Assembly: GCA_000317655.1 (NCBI GenBank)
Contig: CP003940.1
Coordinates: forward strand, 496,001 to 560,000
Direction: 5' to 3'
Source: Cyanobacterium stanieri PCC 7202
Lineage (GTDB): Bacteria > Cyanobacteriota > Cyanobacteriia > Cyanobacteriales > Cyanobacteriaceae
DNA length: 64,000 bases
Shown here: positions 55,080-63,733 of the stretch, in pieces
Numbering within the stretch: the stretch's first letter is position 1
How the letters are laid out: each line of letters starts with the position of its first letter
Program-made: the position numbers and the translations under genes
Notes under the pieces: generated by a model
What the model saw: only the letters and a program-made list of their open reading frames with translations
Told to the model about the DNA's origin: nothing
The model's database searches: none

Positions 55080-55103
55080 AAAAAAACCGACATCACTGTC
55101 GGT
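55075..55103 (-). terminator. Intrinsic terminator of the DUF502 gene
   Basis: On the minus strand ACCGACA pairs perfectly with TGTCGGT around GTGA, followed by a T8 run. It lies about 160 bp past the DUF502 stop. Confidence 0.7.
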
Positions 55104-55264
55104 AAAATCTTTGTTGTCATATAATCTTGAGGAAACCTTTGTAACGATTATCCAAGTCGTCTTTAGATTTCTTTACATACAATTGTAACAAAAAGTACAT
55201 AATATGCCAAGGAAGAATGTCATCATTTCCTCAATATTGTTCGTTATGAACAAAAAATGAATAA

Positions 55265-55996
55265 TTAACCTAAATTATTCTCTGGATCCAAAGTCGCTTT
55301 AGCAGGACTAGCAGAAACTAAATTTTCCTTAGCCTTAAAATTTTTGGAACCATTGCCCAGAGAGCCATTGACATCAGGACTAACAATTCCTCCAGAAATC
55401 AGTACCTTAAAAGCATCCTCAATAGAAAGGGGAATCGTCTTCACCTCATCTTCAGGCACGATCACATACCATCCCGAAGTAGGGTTAGGAGTAGTCGGCA
55501 CAAATACACTCAGCATCTTTTTGGGAAAATTATCCTGAATAACACCACTCACTTTTCCTGTGACAAATCCCATGGTCCACAAACCCTGTCGGGGATACTC
55601 CACCAAAACCACTCGCCGAAACTTGGTCTGAGAATCTTGAAAAAGGGTTTCTAAAATTTGCTTGAGAGTTTTATAGACAGAACCAGCTAAGGGTATGGCC
55701 TGTAGGATTCTTTCTCCCACATCCAACAACCAACGCCCTGCAATGTTACGAGCCATCAAACCAATTAACAAGATAAACACCAAGGGAGCCGCTAATCCTA
55801 CAAAAAAGTTAAGAAAATTGGTGAGAATAGGGTTTAATCCGTCAAAGGGATTGATTTGCTTCGGTATTTTGGTAAGAAATTTAATCGCCCAGTTAGCCAT
55901 AAGATAACTCAACCAGATGGTTGTGGCCAAGGGAATGACAACTAATAACCCGGCGATTAAATCATTTTTTAAATCTTGTTTTATGCGTTCTAACAC
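55265..55996 (-). CDS. DUF502 family membrane protein
   Basis: The 243-residue protein has an N-terminal helix (IAGLLVVIPLATTIWLSYLM) and a second (FLNFFVGLAAPLVFILLIGL). A soluble domain follows with IPLAGSVYKTLKQILETLF, VVLVEYPRQGLWTMGFVTG, VFVPTTPNPTSGWYVIVPED and IEDAFKVLISGGIVSP. These are the conserved blocks of DUF502, a widespread family of unknown function, also present in plastids (COV/LCV-like proteins). The start is GTG. The C-terminal 35 residues are low-complexity. Confidence 0.88.
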   Translation of the reverse strand: MLERIKQDLKNDLIAGLLVVIPLATTIWLSYLMANWAIKFLTKIPKQINPFDGLNPILTNFLNFFVGLAAPLVFILLIGLMARNIAGRWLLDVGERILQAIPLAGSVYKTLKQILETLFQDSQTKFRRVVLVEYPRQGLWTMGFVTGKVSGVIQDNFPKKMLSVFVPTTPNPTSGWYVIVPEDEVKTIPLSIEDAFKVLISGGIVSPDVNGSLGNGSKNFKAKENLVSASPAKATLDPENNLG

Positions 55997-56085
55997 AAAC
56001 TACCTACTTGTTTAGTGAAGGTTATTATCAATGATGGGATAAACCCATTATTGATCTCCCATTATCCACTCTTCCTTATCTAGTG

Positions 56086-56889
56086 TCAACTAGAGGGAGG
56101 TTTGGGAGTGCTATAACTAGCCCCTTTAAATCCTAGCCAACCCAAGACTATATAACCCACAGAGAGCATAAAGCTGTTGATACCAGTGCGTAGGGTTTGT
56201 TTGAGGGCTTCGGTTTGAGCTCTTTGTTTTTCCTGTCGTTGTACGTCTCGAAGTTGAGTTTGTAATCTGGTTCTGGTTTCTTCTAATCTTGCTTCTAGTT
56301 CTGTGGGATTTTGAGATAGTTCTAATAATTGTTGTAATTGATCTCTTTGGGCTGTGATGGCTTCTAATTGTTCTTGGTTCAATTGTTGACCTTGAAATAC
56401 ACCGCCACTATCTATGACTTGGTTTCTCTGTGCTACTTCTGACTGTAGTTGGTCTGGATTTCGAGAAACGCTGTCTAGTTGTTCGATAAAGCCTTGAATT
56501 TCTTCTTCTTGGGCTGATGCTCTTTGATCAATTTCGGCAATAAATTGGGCGCTAACGTTGGTGATGTTACCTAAATGGAGGGGAACTAAAACCAGAAAGA
56601 GTAAACCAAGTAAGCTAGAAATGACAAATACGGGTATTCTAACACCTTTAGAGGGTTTTCCTGCTCCTGGGGTGTTGTCTGTAATCCACCATCCTAAAAT
56701 TAGCAGTACCACCCCTAATAGGGGTACAATTCCTCTATCTACAACGTTGTTGGTAAAGTTGATCTGCCAATTTCGATCTGCCAATTGTAAGGGAATAGCT
56801 AGAAAGAGAAAATCTATCAGGGCGGAAACTAGCATAATTACCCCGACCAGTTTGATGCCTAGAGCGGTAAAAGTTGTACTTATTTTCAT
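56086..56889 (-). CDS. HpsJ family membrane coiled-coil protein
   Basis: The 267-residue protein has three N-terminal helices (LVGVIMLVSALIDFLFLAIP, IVPLLGVVLLILGWWI and VFVISSLLGLLFLVLVPLHL). A long coiled coil follows (about 120-230: QRASAQEEEIQGFIEQLDSV, EQLEAITAQRDQLQQLLEL, ELEARLEETRTRLQTQLRDV), and then a last helix. This is the design of HpsJ, part of the hormogonium polysaccharide and motility system in filamentous strains; unicellular strains also have homologues. No other hps gene is adjacent. Confidence 0.82.
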   Translation of the reverse strand: MKISTTFTALGIKLVGVIMLVSALIDFLFLAIPLQLADRNWQINFTNNVVDRGIVPLLGVVLLILGWWITDNTPGAGKPSKGVRIPVFVISSLLGLLFLVLVPLHLGNITNVSAQFIAEIDQRASAQEEEIQGFIEQLDSVSRNPDQLQSEVAQRNQVIDSGGVFQGQQLNQEQLEAITAQRDQLQQLLELSQNPTELEARLEETRTRLQTQLRDVQRQEKQRAQTEALKQTLRTGINSFMLSVGYIVLGWLGFKGASYSTPKPPSS

Positions 56890-56981
56890 AGATTTTTCAC
56901 GTAAGTATTTTTTAAATTAGCTAATCTTATCATGACAGAGTTTAAAGTGGTATTGAGGGGAAGGTAAGACAATTTTAATAT

Positions 56982-58094
56982 TTACTGATACCACATTGAT
57001 TCTATTTGCTGGACGATCGCCCTTGGCTCTTGGATAGTATTATCAATTAAAACTGTCACATGACCCATTTTCCGTCCGGGACGAGATTCAGCTTTTTGAT
57101 ACCAATGAACGTAAGCATTTTTTATTTGGGCGATACGGTCTAGTTTTGGTTGATAATTATCATCTTCTAGCCCTAGTAAATTAACCATTATCGCCCCTTG
57201 TTGACGAAAACTGAGATCCCCGAGGGGTTTTCCTGTCACCGCCCGAAGTTGGAGGGCAAACTGGGAAGTAACACAGCCATCTAGGGTGTAATGTCCTGAG
57301 TTGTGGGTGCGGGGGGCGGTTTCATTGACCAATATTTGTCCTTCTTTGGTCAAAAATAGTTCGATACCCATTACTCCTACATAGTTTAATGCTTTGAGTA
57401 GTTTATGGGCGATCGCCTTTACTTGTTCTGATTGAGCTATGGTAATATTAGTAGGGGCGATCGTCCAACGACAGACCTGATTTTTTTGATAGGTTTCCAC
57501 CACAGGATAACAAACCACAGCCCCATCAATGCCCCGAGCCGCAATTACCGCCAACTCCGCCTCAAAAGGAACAAATTCCTCCACCAAAAAAGGCACATCT
57601 CCCAAAACTTCCAAGGCAGAATCCAACTGCTCCGCCGAATTAATAATCATAGTTCCCTGTCCATCATACCCATGACGGCGCACCTTCAACACCACAGGAA
57701 AACCAAAAATTTCTAAATCCTTTTGATGCTCAAAATCTTTAAACCGAGGTACTGGTAAACCGAGATTTTGCAAAAAACACCGTTGATCATATTTATCCAA
57801 CAAAGGAGCTAAACTATCAAGGGAAGGACGAAAACAAACCCCCTTGTTTGCCAACACTTGCAACCCTTCGAGATCGACAAATTCATTTTCAAAGGTGATT
57901 ACATCACAATTTTCGGCTAGTTTTTGCGTTCCTTCCACCGAATCCACCTCCGCCAACACAAAACGATCAGCTAAACTAACCGCCGAATCTTTTTTACTAG
58001 GAGTTTGTACTGACAGCACCACCCCTTCACTGGGGGCTTCCTGCGCCATCATCCATGCCAACTGTCCCCCTCCGATAACACCTACTCTTGTCAT
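56982..58094 (-). CDS. purK: N5-carboxyaminoimidazole ribonucleotide synthase
   Basis: PurK carboxylates aminoimidazole ribonucleotide with ATP and bicarbonate in purine synthesis. The 370-residue ATP-grasp protein starts RVGVIGGGQLAWMMAQEAP, has DVITFENEFVD, the ATP-grasp core VVLKVRRHGYDGQGTMII, FVPFEAELAVIAARG and the C-terminal VNETAPRTHNSGHYTLDGC, which binds substrate. The length is normal. It lies 90 bp downstream of the psbEFLJ terminator on the same strand, so it has its own promoter. Confidence 0.95.
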   Translation of the reverse strand: MTRVGVIGGGQLAWMMAQEAPSEGVVLSVQTPSKKDSAVSLADRFVLAEVDSVEGTQKLAENCDVITFENEFVDLEGLQVLANKGVCFRPSLDSLAPLLDKYDQRCFLQNLGLPVPRFKDFEHQKDLEIFGFPVVLKVRRHGYDGQGTMIINSAEQLDSALEVLGDVPFLVEEFVPFEAELAVIAARGIDGAVVCYPVVETYQKNQVCRWTIAPTNITIAQSEQVKAIAHKLLKALNYVGVMGIELFLTKEGQILVNETAPRTHNSGHYTLDGCVTSQFALQLRAVTGKPLGDLSFRQQGAIMVNLLGLEDDNYQPKLDRIAQIKNAYVHWYQKAESRPGRKMGHVTVLIDNTIQEPRAIVQQIESMWYQ

Positions 58095-58174
58095 CTTTTC
58101 TTTTCATTCTTCATTTTTCCCTTGACTATCTTATCGGATAACCGTCAACAATGGGTGAAATGAACTATTCTCAA

Positions 58175-58212
58175 AACAAAAACCGCCCCGAAGCATTATT
58201 AGAGCGGTTTTG
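58175..58212 (-). terminator. Intrinsic terminator of psbEFLJ
   Basis: AAAACCGC (58179-58186) and GCGGTTTT (58204-58211) form the stem, and a T run follows on the minus strand. It lies about 70 bp after psbJ. Confidence 0.75.
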
Positions 58213-58280
58213 TATAGTGTATTGTTAAAGATTGATCTTAAAACCTTAACAATAATTAAATAGCTTTTAATTAAATGAAA

Positions 58281-58397
58281 TTATAAAGAAGAACCTACAC
58301 CAGCATAAGCACCATAGAAAAATAATGCTAATACAGCTAAAGCACCCATTCCAGCAATGGTGCCGACAATCCATAAAGGAATTCTTGCTTCTCCCAT
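58281..58397 (-). CDS. psbJ: Photosystem II protein J
   Basis: The 38-residue one-helix subunit reads [20 protein letters not shown] and ends [13 protein letters not shown], the standard PsbJ sequence. It sits near cytochrome b559 and helps electron flow out of photosystem II and assembly. AGGAGG precedes the ATG by 9 nt. It is the last gene of psbE-psbF-psbL-psbJ. Confidence 0.96.
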   Translation of the reverse strand: MGEARIPLWIVGTIAGMGALAVLALFFYGAYAGVGSSL

Positions 58398-58431
58398 GAT
58401 CGAAACCTCCTAAAGATTAATTAATTAAATA

Positions 58432-58551
58432 TTAGTTGAAAAAGTAGCTAGAGAATAGAATGCCAAGGGTGGCAATCATTAATAAACCTAAGAATAAGGA
58501 AGTGCGGTTTAATTCTACGCTTTGCTTATTGGGATTTTGATTTCTATCCAT
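58432..58551 (-). CDS. psbL: Photosystem II protein L
   Basis: The 39-residue protein ([20 protein letters not shown], ending ILFSSYFFN) is the highly conserved PsbL, a single-helix subunit at the dimer interface near the QA site of photosystem II. TAGGAG precedes its ATG. It is the third gene of the operon, 9 bp after psbF. Confidence 0.96.
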   Translation of the reverse strand: MDRNQNPNKQSVELNRTSLFLGLLMIATLGILFSSYFFN

Positions 58552-58560
58552 GAATAACTC

Positions 58561-58695
58561 CTATCTTTGAATAAACTGCATGGCGGTAATGGCACCGACG
58601 AAAAAGACAGAAGGAACACCGAGGGTGTGTACAGCCAACCATCTGACGGTGAAAATAGGGTAAGATACGGGTTGATTAGGGCTATTGCTAGTCAT
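58561..58695 (-). CDS. psbF: Cytochrome b559 beta subunit
   Basis: The 44-residue protein ([20 protein letters not shown], then [14 protein letters not shown]) has the heme-ligating histidine in RWLAVHTLG and one membrane helix. It pairs with PsbE to bind the heme of cytochrome b559 in photosystem II. It is the second gene of the operon, 32 bp after psbE, with no strong Shine-Dalgarno. Confidence 0.96.
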   Translation of the reverse strand: MTSNSPNQPVSYPIFTVRWLAVHTLGVPSVFFVGAITAMQFIQR

Positions 58696-58727
58696 AATTA
58701 TTTTTTTACCTTGTATGTCTCTAATAA

Positions 58728-58973
58728 CTATTTGTTAAATTGTTCAATTTGTTGGTTTGCACCGTAACGATCACTGATGATAGGTAATTCTTCACGGGTT
58801 TGAGTAAAATATTCATCAGGACGAGGGGTACCAAATACATCATAAGCTAACCCTGTACTGACAAATAACCAACCAGCGATGAATAACATGGGAATAGTGA
58901 TGCTATGGATAACCCAGTAGCGTACGCTGGTTACAATATCAGAAAATGGACGTTCTCCTGTATCTCCTGCCAT
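58728..58973 (-). CDS. psbE: Cytochrome b559 alpha subunit
   Basis: The 81-residue protein starts [20 protein letters not shown] with the heme-ligating His in [14 protein letters not shown]. It continues with the lumenal [12 protein letters not shown] and ends with the conserved basic/acidic tail. It is essential for photosystem II assembly and photoprotection. It is the first gene of psbEFLJ. AGGAGG lies 11 nt upstream, and a short hairpin (AGGAA/TTCCT) overlaps it. ycf48 and rubredoxin, which often precede psbE in cyanobacteria, are not here. Confidence 0.97.
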   Translation of the reverse strand: MAGDTGERPFSDIVTSVRYWVIHSITIPMLFIAGWLFVSTGLAYDVFGTPRPDEYFTQTREELPIISDRYGANQQIEQFNK

Positions 58974-59150
58974 AGGAACTGTTTCCTCCTAAAATAAATT
59001 TTTAGTAAAATGTATTTATCTAATTTACTATATCAAAGTACCTTTGTTGAAAATTACTCCACCAGATCGAAACAGATTCTTTTTAGATCCGTTTTTTGGA
59101 GGATTTATTTAACAACTTTTTTGGCTCAATAATTAAGTACTGTTAAGAGC

Positions 59151-59156
59151 ATTATA
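59151..59156 (-). promoter_or_regulatory. Predicted -10 element of the psbEFLJ promoter
   Basis: A perfect TATAAT on the minus strand lies 178 bp upstream of psbE, with no good -35 at 16-18 bp. It would give a 5' leader of about 170 nt. Confidence 0.4.
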
Positions 59157-59321
59157 TCATAATCTGAGAAAAAGGCTTTCTTTACTATTCGCCTTTTAAT
59201 AAATATTTCTTTATCTATGATCTATGTTTTCTCTGGGGTTTCTCTCTTTTCTTTACATTTTTTAACATTTATCTTTATGAAAAAACTTTAACCTTTTTTC
59301 TCAGGATTATTTATCATTTAA

Positions 59322-59342
59322 GGGAACGGGGAATAGGGAACG
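59322..59342. repeat. Short tandem heptamer repeat (3 units)
   Basis: GGGAACG, GGGAATA and GGGAACG follow one another, matching the array at 35871-35898. Confidence 0.75.
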
Positions 59343-59404
59343 GTTATACTATGTTCGTAATCTGAGGGTACTAATTATATTTTTGCCTAACATCAGTTAA
59401 TACA

Positions 59405-59842
59405 TCAAGGCAGGTATTTTTGTACTATAGTCCATCCACTTAAGCCAACCATTACAAAAGCGAAAAATAAAGCGATATTGAGTCGAACGTGGAGAGTTTT
59501 TGCCCAAGGGGATTTCGGGTTTATTTGAGTGGCACTCCATGCAGAGGCGATCGCCAAAATAGCAATAATAATCCCTGCTGGTAGATGAATAGAATGCCCC
59601 AGATTACCATAATAGCCGAGAGTACCGATTAAGCCGATAGTCATTAGTATAATGATTAAAGAAACCATGATCACCCCCATAATCCAATGTAAAGGTTTTA
59701 ACCACCTAGGGCGAGGGCTTTTTTGGTGACGCAAAACCATAAAAGAGATTCCCGACACTGCCAATATACCATAGGCAAACATGGCTAAACCCATGGACCA
59801 TGCGGCGATTTTCCACAACCATAAAAAAGAAGGTAAATTCAT
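59405..59842 (-). CDS. DUF4079 family membrane protein
   Basis: The 145-residue protein has four hydrophobic helices. It shows the conserved pattern I associate with DUF4079: WKIAAWSMGLAMFAYGILAV, a basic loop QKSPRPRWLKPLHWIMGV with a histidine, LGHSIHLPAGIIIAI and AKTLHVRLNIALFFAFVMVG. Regular histidines in the helices (HW, HS, HV) recall b-type heme proteins of the cytochrome b561 type, but heme binding is only a guess. It lies upstream of psbE on the same strand with a 431 bp gap. Confidence 0.78.
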   Translation of the reverse strand: MNLPSFLWLWKIAAWSMGLAMFAYGILAVSGISFMVLRHQKSPRPRWLKPLHWIMGVIMVSLIIILMTIGLIGTLGYYGNLGHSIHLPAGIIIAILAIASAWSATQINPKSPWAKTLHVRLNIALFFAFVMVGLSGWTIVQKYLP

Positions 59843-59919
59843 TTATTAATTATTAATGATTAAAATGGCTTAAACATTGCTATAATAATCATAACTTATA
59901 ATAAAATTACCCATAAAAA

Positions 59920-61395
59920 ATGGATTTTTTAAGTTTAACCAATCAGTCTTTACTAACAATTAATTGGCTTAAACTTGCGAATAATTATCAAGATAAAAAT
60001 AGTTATCAAATAAAAGAAAAGTCTTACGTTTATCGAGTTGAAAAACAGGTTACAGGAACGCCAAGAATTCCTTATAATCTTATCCTCAGAGACTATCAAA
60101 AACAAGCAGTGATTAACTGGCTAAGAAATAAAGGTAGAGGCACCCTAAAAATGGCAACGGGTAGCGGAAAAACCATTACAGCCTTGGCTATCACCACAGA
60201 ACTTTATCAACAAATTGATTTACAAATTCTTTTGGTTATTTGTCCTTTTCGTCATTTAGTTTTGCAATGGGCAAAGGAAGCAGAAAAATTTAATTTAAAT
60301 CCGTTTCTCGCTTTTAATAATGTTAATAACTGGCAAAAAGAATTATCGACAAAATTGTATAATGTGACCAGTAAAAAAAATAAATTTTTAACTATCATTA
60401 CCACCAACTCTACTTTTATTAGTCAGGGTTTTCAAACTCAGTTGCCTTTTTTTCCCGAGAAAACCTTAATTATCGGTGATGAAGCACATAATTTAGGTAG
60501 TCCAAAATTGCAAACCCTCCTGCCGAAGAGCATTGGTTTACGACTTGCCCTCTCGGCAACTCCTGAAAGGTATTATGATGATGATGGTACTGATGCTTTG
60601 ATTAATTATTTTGGCAAAGTTTTACAGCCTGAATTTACTTTGGGTGATGCTATCCAAAAAAAAGCTCTCGTCAGTTATAACTATTATCCCATCCTTGTGG
60701 AGTTGACAGAATTAGAAACTTTACAATATACCAAGCTAACTAAAAGAATCGGCTGGGAATTGTCTCAGGATAAGACTCGGAATAATTATCATCTTACTGC
60801 TTTGTTGGTCAGGCGATCGCGCCTAATTGGTACTGCCAAAAATAAAATAACCGCCTTAAAACAGTTGATGGAAAAAAGACTAGACACCAACGGCACTATT
60901 TTTTATTGTGGAGACGGAAAAATAGACTACCAAGGAAAAACCGAGAGACAAGTAGATATTGTTACCCGCATCCTCGGTAAAGAATTAGGGTATCGAGTCA
61001 ACATTTATAGTGCCAATACTCCCCTAGCAGAAAGAGAAATCATCAAAAAACAACTAGAAAAAGGAGATTTACAAGGGTTAGTCGCCATTCGTTGCTTAGA
61101 TGAAGGAATTGATATACCCAGTATCAAAAATGCCGTTATTCTTGCCAGTGGTAGTAATCCTCGTCAGTTTATTCAGCGAAGAGGGAGGGTATTACGTCCT
61201 GCTCAAAATAAAACCGAAGCCAACATATTTGATATGATTGTTATTCCTCCTCATCTTGATCGAGAAACATGGGAAGTAGAAAAAAATTTGCTCAAAAAAG
61301 AAATCAAAAGATTTATTGAATTTGCCAATTTAGCTAATAATTGCCATTATGCCACAAAAAAATTATTAAATCTTAAAAATCAATTTGATGTGTGA
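59920..61395 (+). CDS. SF2 DEAH-box helicase/ATPase (restriction-type)
   Basis: The 491-residue protein is a complete superfamily 2 helicase. It has a Q-like ILRDYQKQAVINWL, Walker A MATGSGKT (from about residue 77), DEAH at 187-190 and LALSATPER (motif III). LVAIRCLDEGIDIPS (motif V) and QFIQRRGRVLR (motif VI) follow. The YQ-AV-W opening and the final arginine fingers resemble type I/III restriction translocases and the stand-alone protein linked with DNA phosphorothioation systems. No dnd or other restriction genes are nearby, so its partner and role are open. The N-terminal 60 residues are not recognised. Confidence 0.8.
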   Translation: MDFLSLTNQSLLTINWLKLANNYQDKNSYQIKEKSYVYRVEKQVTGTPRIPYNLILRDYQKQAVINWLRNKGRGTLKMATGSGKTITALAITTELYQQIDLQILLVICPFRHLVLQWAKEAEKFNLNPFLAFNNVNNWQKELSTKLYNVTSKKNKFLTIITTNSTFISQGFQTQLPFFPEKTLIIGDEAHNLGSPKLQTLLPKSIGLRLALSATPERYYDDDGTDALINYFGKVLQPEFTLGDAIQKKALVSYNYYPILVELTELETLQYTKLTKRIGWELSQDKTRNNYHLTALLVRRSRLIGTAKNKITALKQLMEKRLDTNGTIFYCGDGKIDYQGKTERQVDIVTRILGKELGYRVNIYSANTPLAEREIIKKQLEKGDLQGLVAIRCLDEGIDIPSIKNAVILASGSNPRQFIQRRGRVLRPAQNKTEANIFDMIVIPPHLDRETWEVEKNLLKKEIKRFIEFANLANNCHYATKKLLNLKNQFDV

Positions 61396-61558
61396 CCTAG
61401 ATTAGTGAAAAGGCTATATAGTGTAAATAGTAGATATATAGAGACTAAGTAAATCGGAGGATAGACAAAAGTAATTCAAATTAGATGAGTAATGGATGAA
61501 AAATAATTGTTAATTGTTAATTGTCCATGGTGATGTCCATTCTCAATGCGTATTTATT

Positions 61559-62212
61559 ATGGCTTTACAGATTTTAGTCACAGATGATGACTTACAAATT
61601 CAAAATTTAATCAAGGATTATCTTGAGTTAGAAGGATATTCTGTAATCTTGGCTAGTGATGGGGAAAAGGCTTTATCTTTAGCTCAAAAATACCATCCTC
61701 ATCTGCTAATATCCGATATAAAAATGCCCCACAAAGATGGTTATAAACTGGTGAAAGACTTGCGAAAACTTCCTGAGTTTCGTTTGTTACCTGTTATTTT
61801 TCTGACTCAACAGGATACCATAGAGGCAAAAATTCATGGTTATCAGGCAGGGTGTGACGTTTATTTAGCCAAGCCTTTTGAACCCATGGAACTAGCTGCC
61901 ATTGTACGACATCTTTTAGAAAGATCTCAAGTTATCCAAGCAGAAAGACTCTTCCCCGAAAGCCATAGAAGCCCTCCTCCTCAATCGTTGGATAATAATT
62001 CTTCTCATACTTGTGTTTCCCTGACAAATAGAGAAAAAGAGGTTTTGGATTTAATTATAAAGGGTTATTCTAATATTCAAATTGCCCAAGAGTTGTACCT
62101 TAGTCCGAAAACCATCGAAAAATATGTGGCTAATTTACTAAAAAAAACTGATTCCCAAAATCGCACCGAATTAGTTACTTTTGCTTTTAAAAATAACCTC
62201 ACTCATACTTAA
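61559..62212 (+). CDS. Response regulator, receiver domain plus LuxR-type HTH
   Basis: The 217-residue protein has a receiver domain (ILVTDDDLQIQNLIKDYLEL) with phosphoacceptor Asp53 in LLISDIKMPHKDGY and the conserved Lys in YLAKPFEPMELAAI. A linker and a C-terminal LuxR/NarL-type HTH (LTNREKEVLDLIIKGYSNIQ, LYLSPKTIEKYVANLLKK) follow. The pattern is close to the Ycf29/Rre1 type of cyanobacteria and plastids, but I cannot confirm orthology. The ATG at 61559 is used because the family begins there; a TTG 15 codons upstream lies inside a heptamer array. No histidine kinase is adjacent. Confidence 0.85.
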   Translation: MALQILVTDDDLQIQNLIKDYLELEGYSVILASDGEKALSLAQKYHPHLLISDIKMPHKDGYKLVKDLRKLPEFRLLPVIFLTQQDTIEAKIHGYQAGCDVYLAKPFEPMELAAIVRHLLERSQVIQAERLFPESHRSPPPQSLDNNSSHTCVSLTNREKEVLDLIIKGYSNIQIAQELYLSPKTIEKYVANLLKKTDSQNRTELVTFAFKNNLTHT

Positions 62213-63729
62213 AGGGTTTCAGTATCTAAAACTGTTTCAATGTTTTTGTATATATCCCTCGCTTCTTCGGGAGAGTTGCCTATGCTAGTCAAACCCAATT
62301 TACCAAACTCTGATAATGCTCCCATGAGATGAAAAATAGTGCCTGTTTTAGTACTACTATCAAAATGGAGACGGTGTTTGGTGACTATGTCCATTAAATC
62401 ATTGGGTAATAAACCATGATAGTTCGGTTTTTGTAAATTATCAGAAGCTATATAATATTTAGCTTTTTCTTCAGGACTATAAAATAATCCATCTTGGTAG
62501 TTATAAGTGCCATTTGTTAAAAATTTTAGGGTCATAAAGGGGTGGGTTGTCCCTCCTTTTCTTAGATTAATTTCTATGGCGTATAACGACCATTGATTAT
62601 TTTCTTTGACTGCTAAAAAATCGACTCCAAATCTTTCCATTACTCCTTTTGTTGCCAACTCTTTTCCTATTTTTAGCCCTAATTTTTGTAATTCTAATCG
62701 ATAATTGTCATGGGCAGGGAATGAGCATCCTAAATAAATTTGTTGTTCTTCACCCCCTAATATTTGGTCATGGGTGGATAAGATTTCTACTTTTCCATGG
62801 GGACTAATATAGCCTTGGACACTGGGAGAAAATTTCTCTTTTCCTTCGATAAATTCTTCTACTATTACTCCTAATTCCGAGATGCGATCGCAATATGTTT
62901 GCCATGTTTCTCCCTCTCCTTGTACTTTGGCTCTATGGATAATTTGAGCTATTAAATGTTGAGCTTTTGTGAGGGATAAATCTTCAGAAAAAAGGGATTT
63001 TATATTACTAATATCTAATACGGCATTACCTTCCCCAGAAAAACCCTCATTTAGTTTGATTACTACTTTATTAATATGGGGTTTTCGGATCAATAACTGT
63101 GCTGTTTCTTTTATTAATTCGTCCATGGTAAATACTAATTTGCTACCGTCAGGATGTTGTAATTGACATTTAGCAAAAATTTCTCGACTACCACTTTTTG
63201 ATCCCCAGTAGCTTAATTCTGGACTAGCGGCGAGTAAGGGTATATCTAACTTTATTGATAACTCTTCTTCTAAGGGGGTGGAATTGAAACAAACCATATA
63301 ACTTTTGTTTGGTCGCAATGAGTTTTTTATTTTTGTTACTAAACGTGGTCTTTCTAAAATTTTTTGGGTTAGTGGTTTGAGGGAACAATCGTAGGTATTT
63401 AATAACAATAATCTTTCTCTGGCATGGGAGAAGGGAATGCCGGGGAGTAGTTGTAAATAATAATCAACAATTATCGGGGAAAGGGGATGAGCGGTAACAT
63501 AGATAAGTCTTGTATGGGGATTACGTAGGCGAATTAAAGAAAATAATTGCCTTTCTTCGTAGTGCAAAAAACCTGCAACTTTTTTACCAACTCTTTGATC
63601 GATGCTGAAGGAGGGAATTACTAATATATCGGTGTCATCTTCGTCTAAAATATCTCTATCTTGCCAACTATGACGCAATTTATCTTGTAATTGCATAAAT
63701 CTTTCTTTTTCCGCCGCCGTAACTGCCAT
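62209..63729 (-). CDS. ATP-grasp carboxylate-amine ligase, PGM1/peptide-ligase-like
   Basis: The 506-residue protein has an N-terminal region with LVIPSFSIDQRVGKKVAGFL and LIYVTAHPLSPIIVDYYLQL. An ATP-grasp domain follows, with VVIKLNEGFSGEGNAVLDI, VIVEEFIEGKEKFSPSVQGY and YAIEINLRKGGTTHPFMTL (metal-binding Glu and Asn). I associate this layout with PGM1-related peptide ligases, but the substrate is unknown here. ATG 63729 has AGGA upstream and starts 4 bp after the stop of the creatininase-like gene, so the two are one operon. Its stop overlaps that of the response regulator (4 bp, convergent). Confidence 0.75.
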   Translation of the reverse strand: MAVTAAEKERFMQLQDKLRHSWQDRDILDEDDTDILVIPSFSIDQRVGKKVAGFLHYEERQLFSLIRLRNPHTRLIYVTAHPLSPIIVDYYLQLLPGIPFSHARERLLLLNTYDCSLKPLTQKILERPRLVTKIKNSLRPNKSYMVCFNSTPLEEELSIKLDIPLLAASPELSYWGSKSGSREIFAKCQLQHPDGSKLVFTMDELIKETAQLLIRKPHINKVVIKLNEGFSGEGNAVLDISNIKSLFSEDLSLTKAQHLIAQIIHRAKVQGEGETWQTYCDRISELGVIVEEFIEGKEKFSPSVQGYISPHGKVEILSTHDQILGGEEQQIYLGCSFPAHDNYRLELQKLGLKIGKELATKGVMERFGVDFLAVKENNQWSLYAIEINLRKGGTTHPFMTLKFLTNGTYNYQDGLFYSPEEKAKYYIASDNLQKPNYHGLLPNDLMDIVTKHRLHFDSSTKTGTIFHLMGALSEFGKLGLTSIGNSPEEARDIYKNIETVLDTETL

Positions 63730-63733
63730 TTTC

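Larger units (their letters stand above)
58974..59404. other. psbE upstream region
   Basis: The 431 bp between psbE and the DUF4079 gene (both on the minus strand) contain the psbE promoter region, a T-rich stretch and a heptamer array at 59322-59342. I see no small gene on either strand. Confidence 0.5.

Noticed and set aside
58567-58767. 66-codon ORF antisense to psbF/psbE
   Set aside because: It is a shadow of two very well conserved photosystem II genes.
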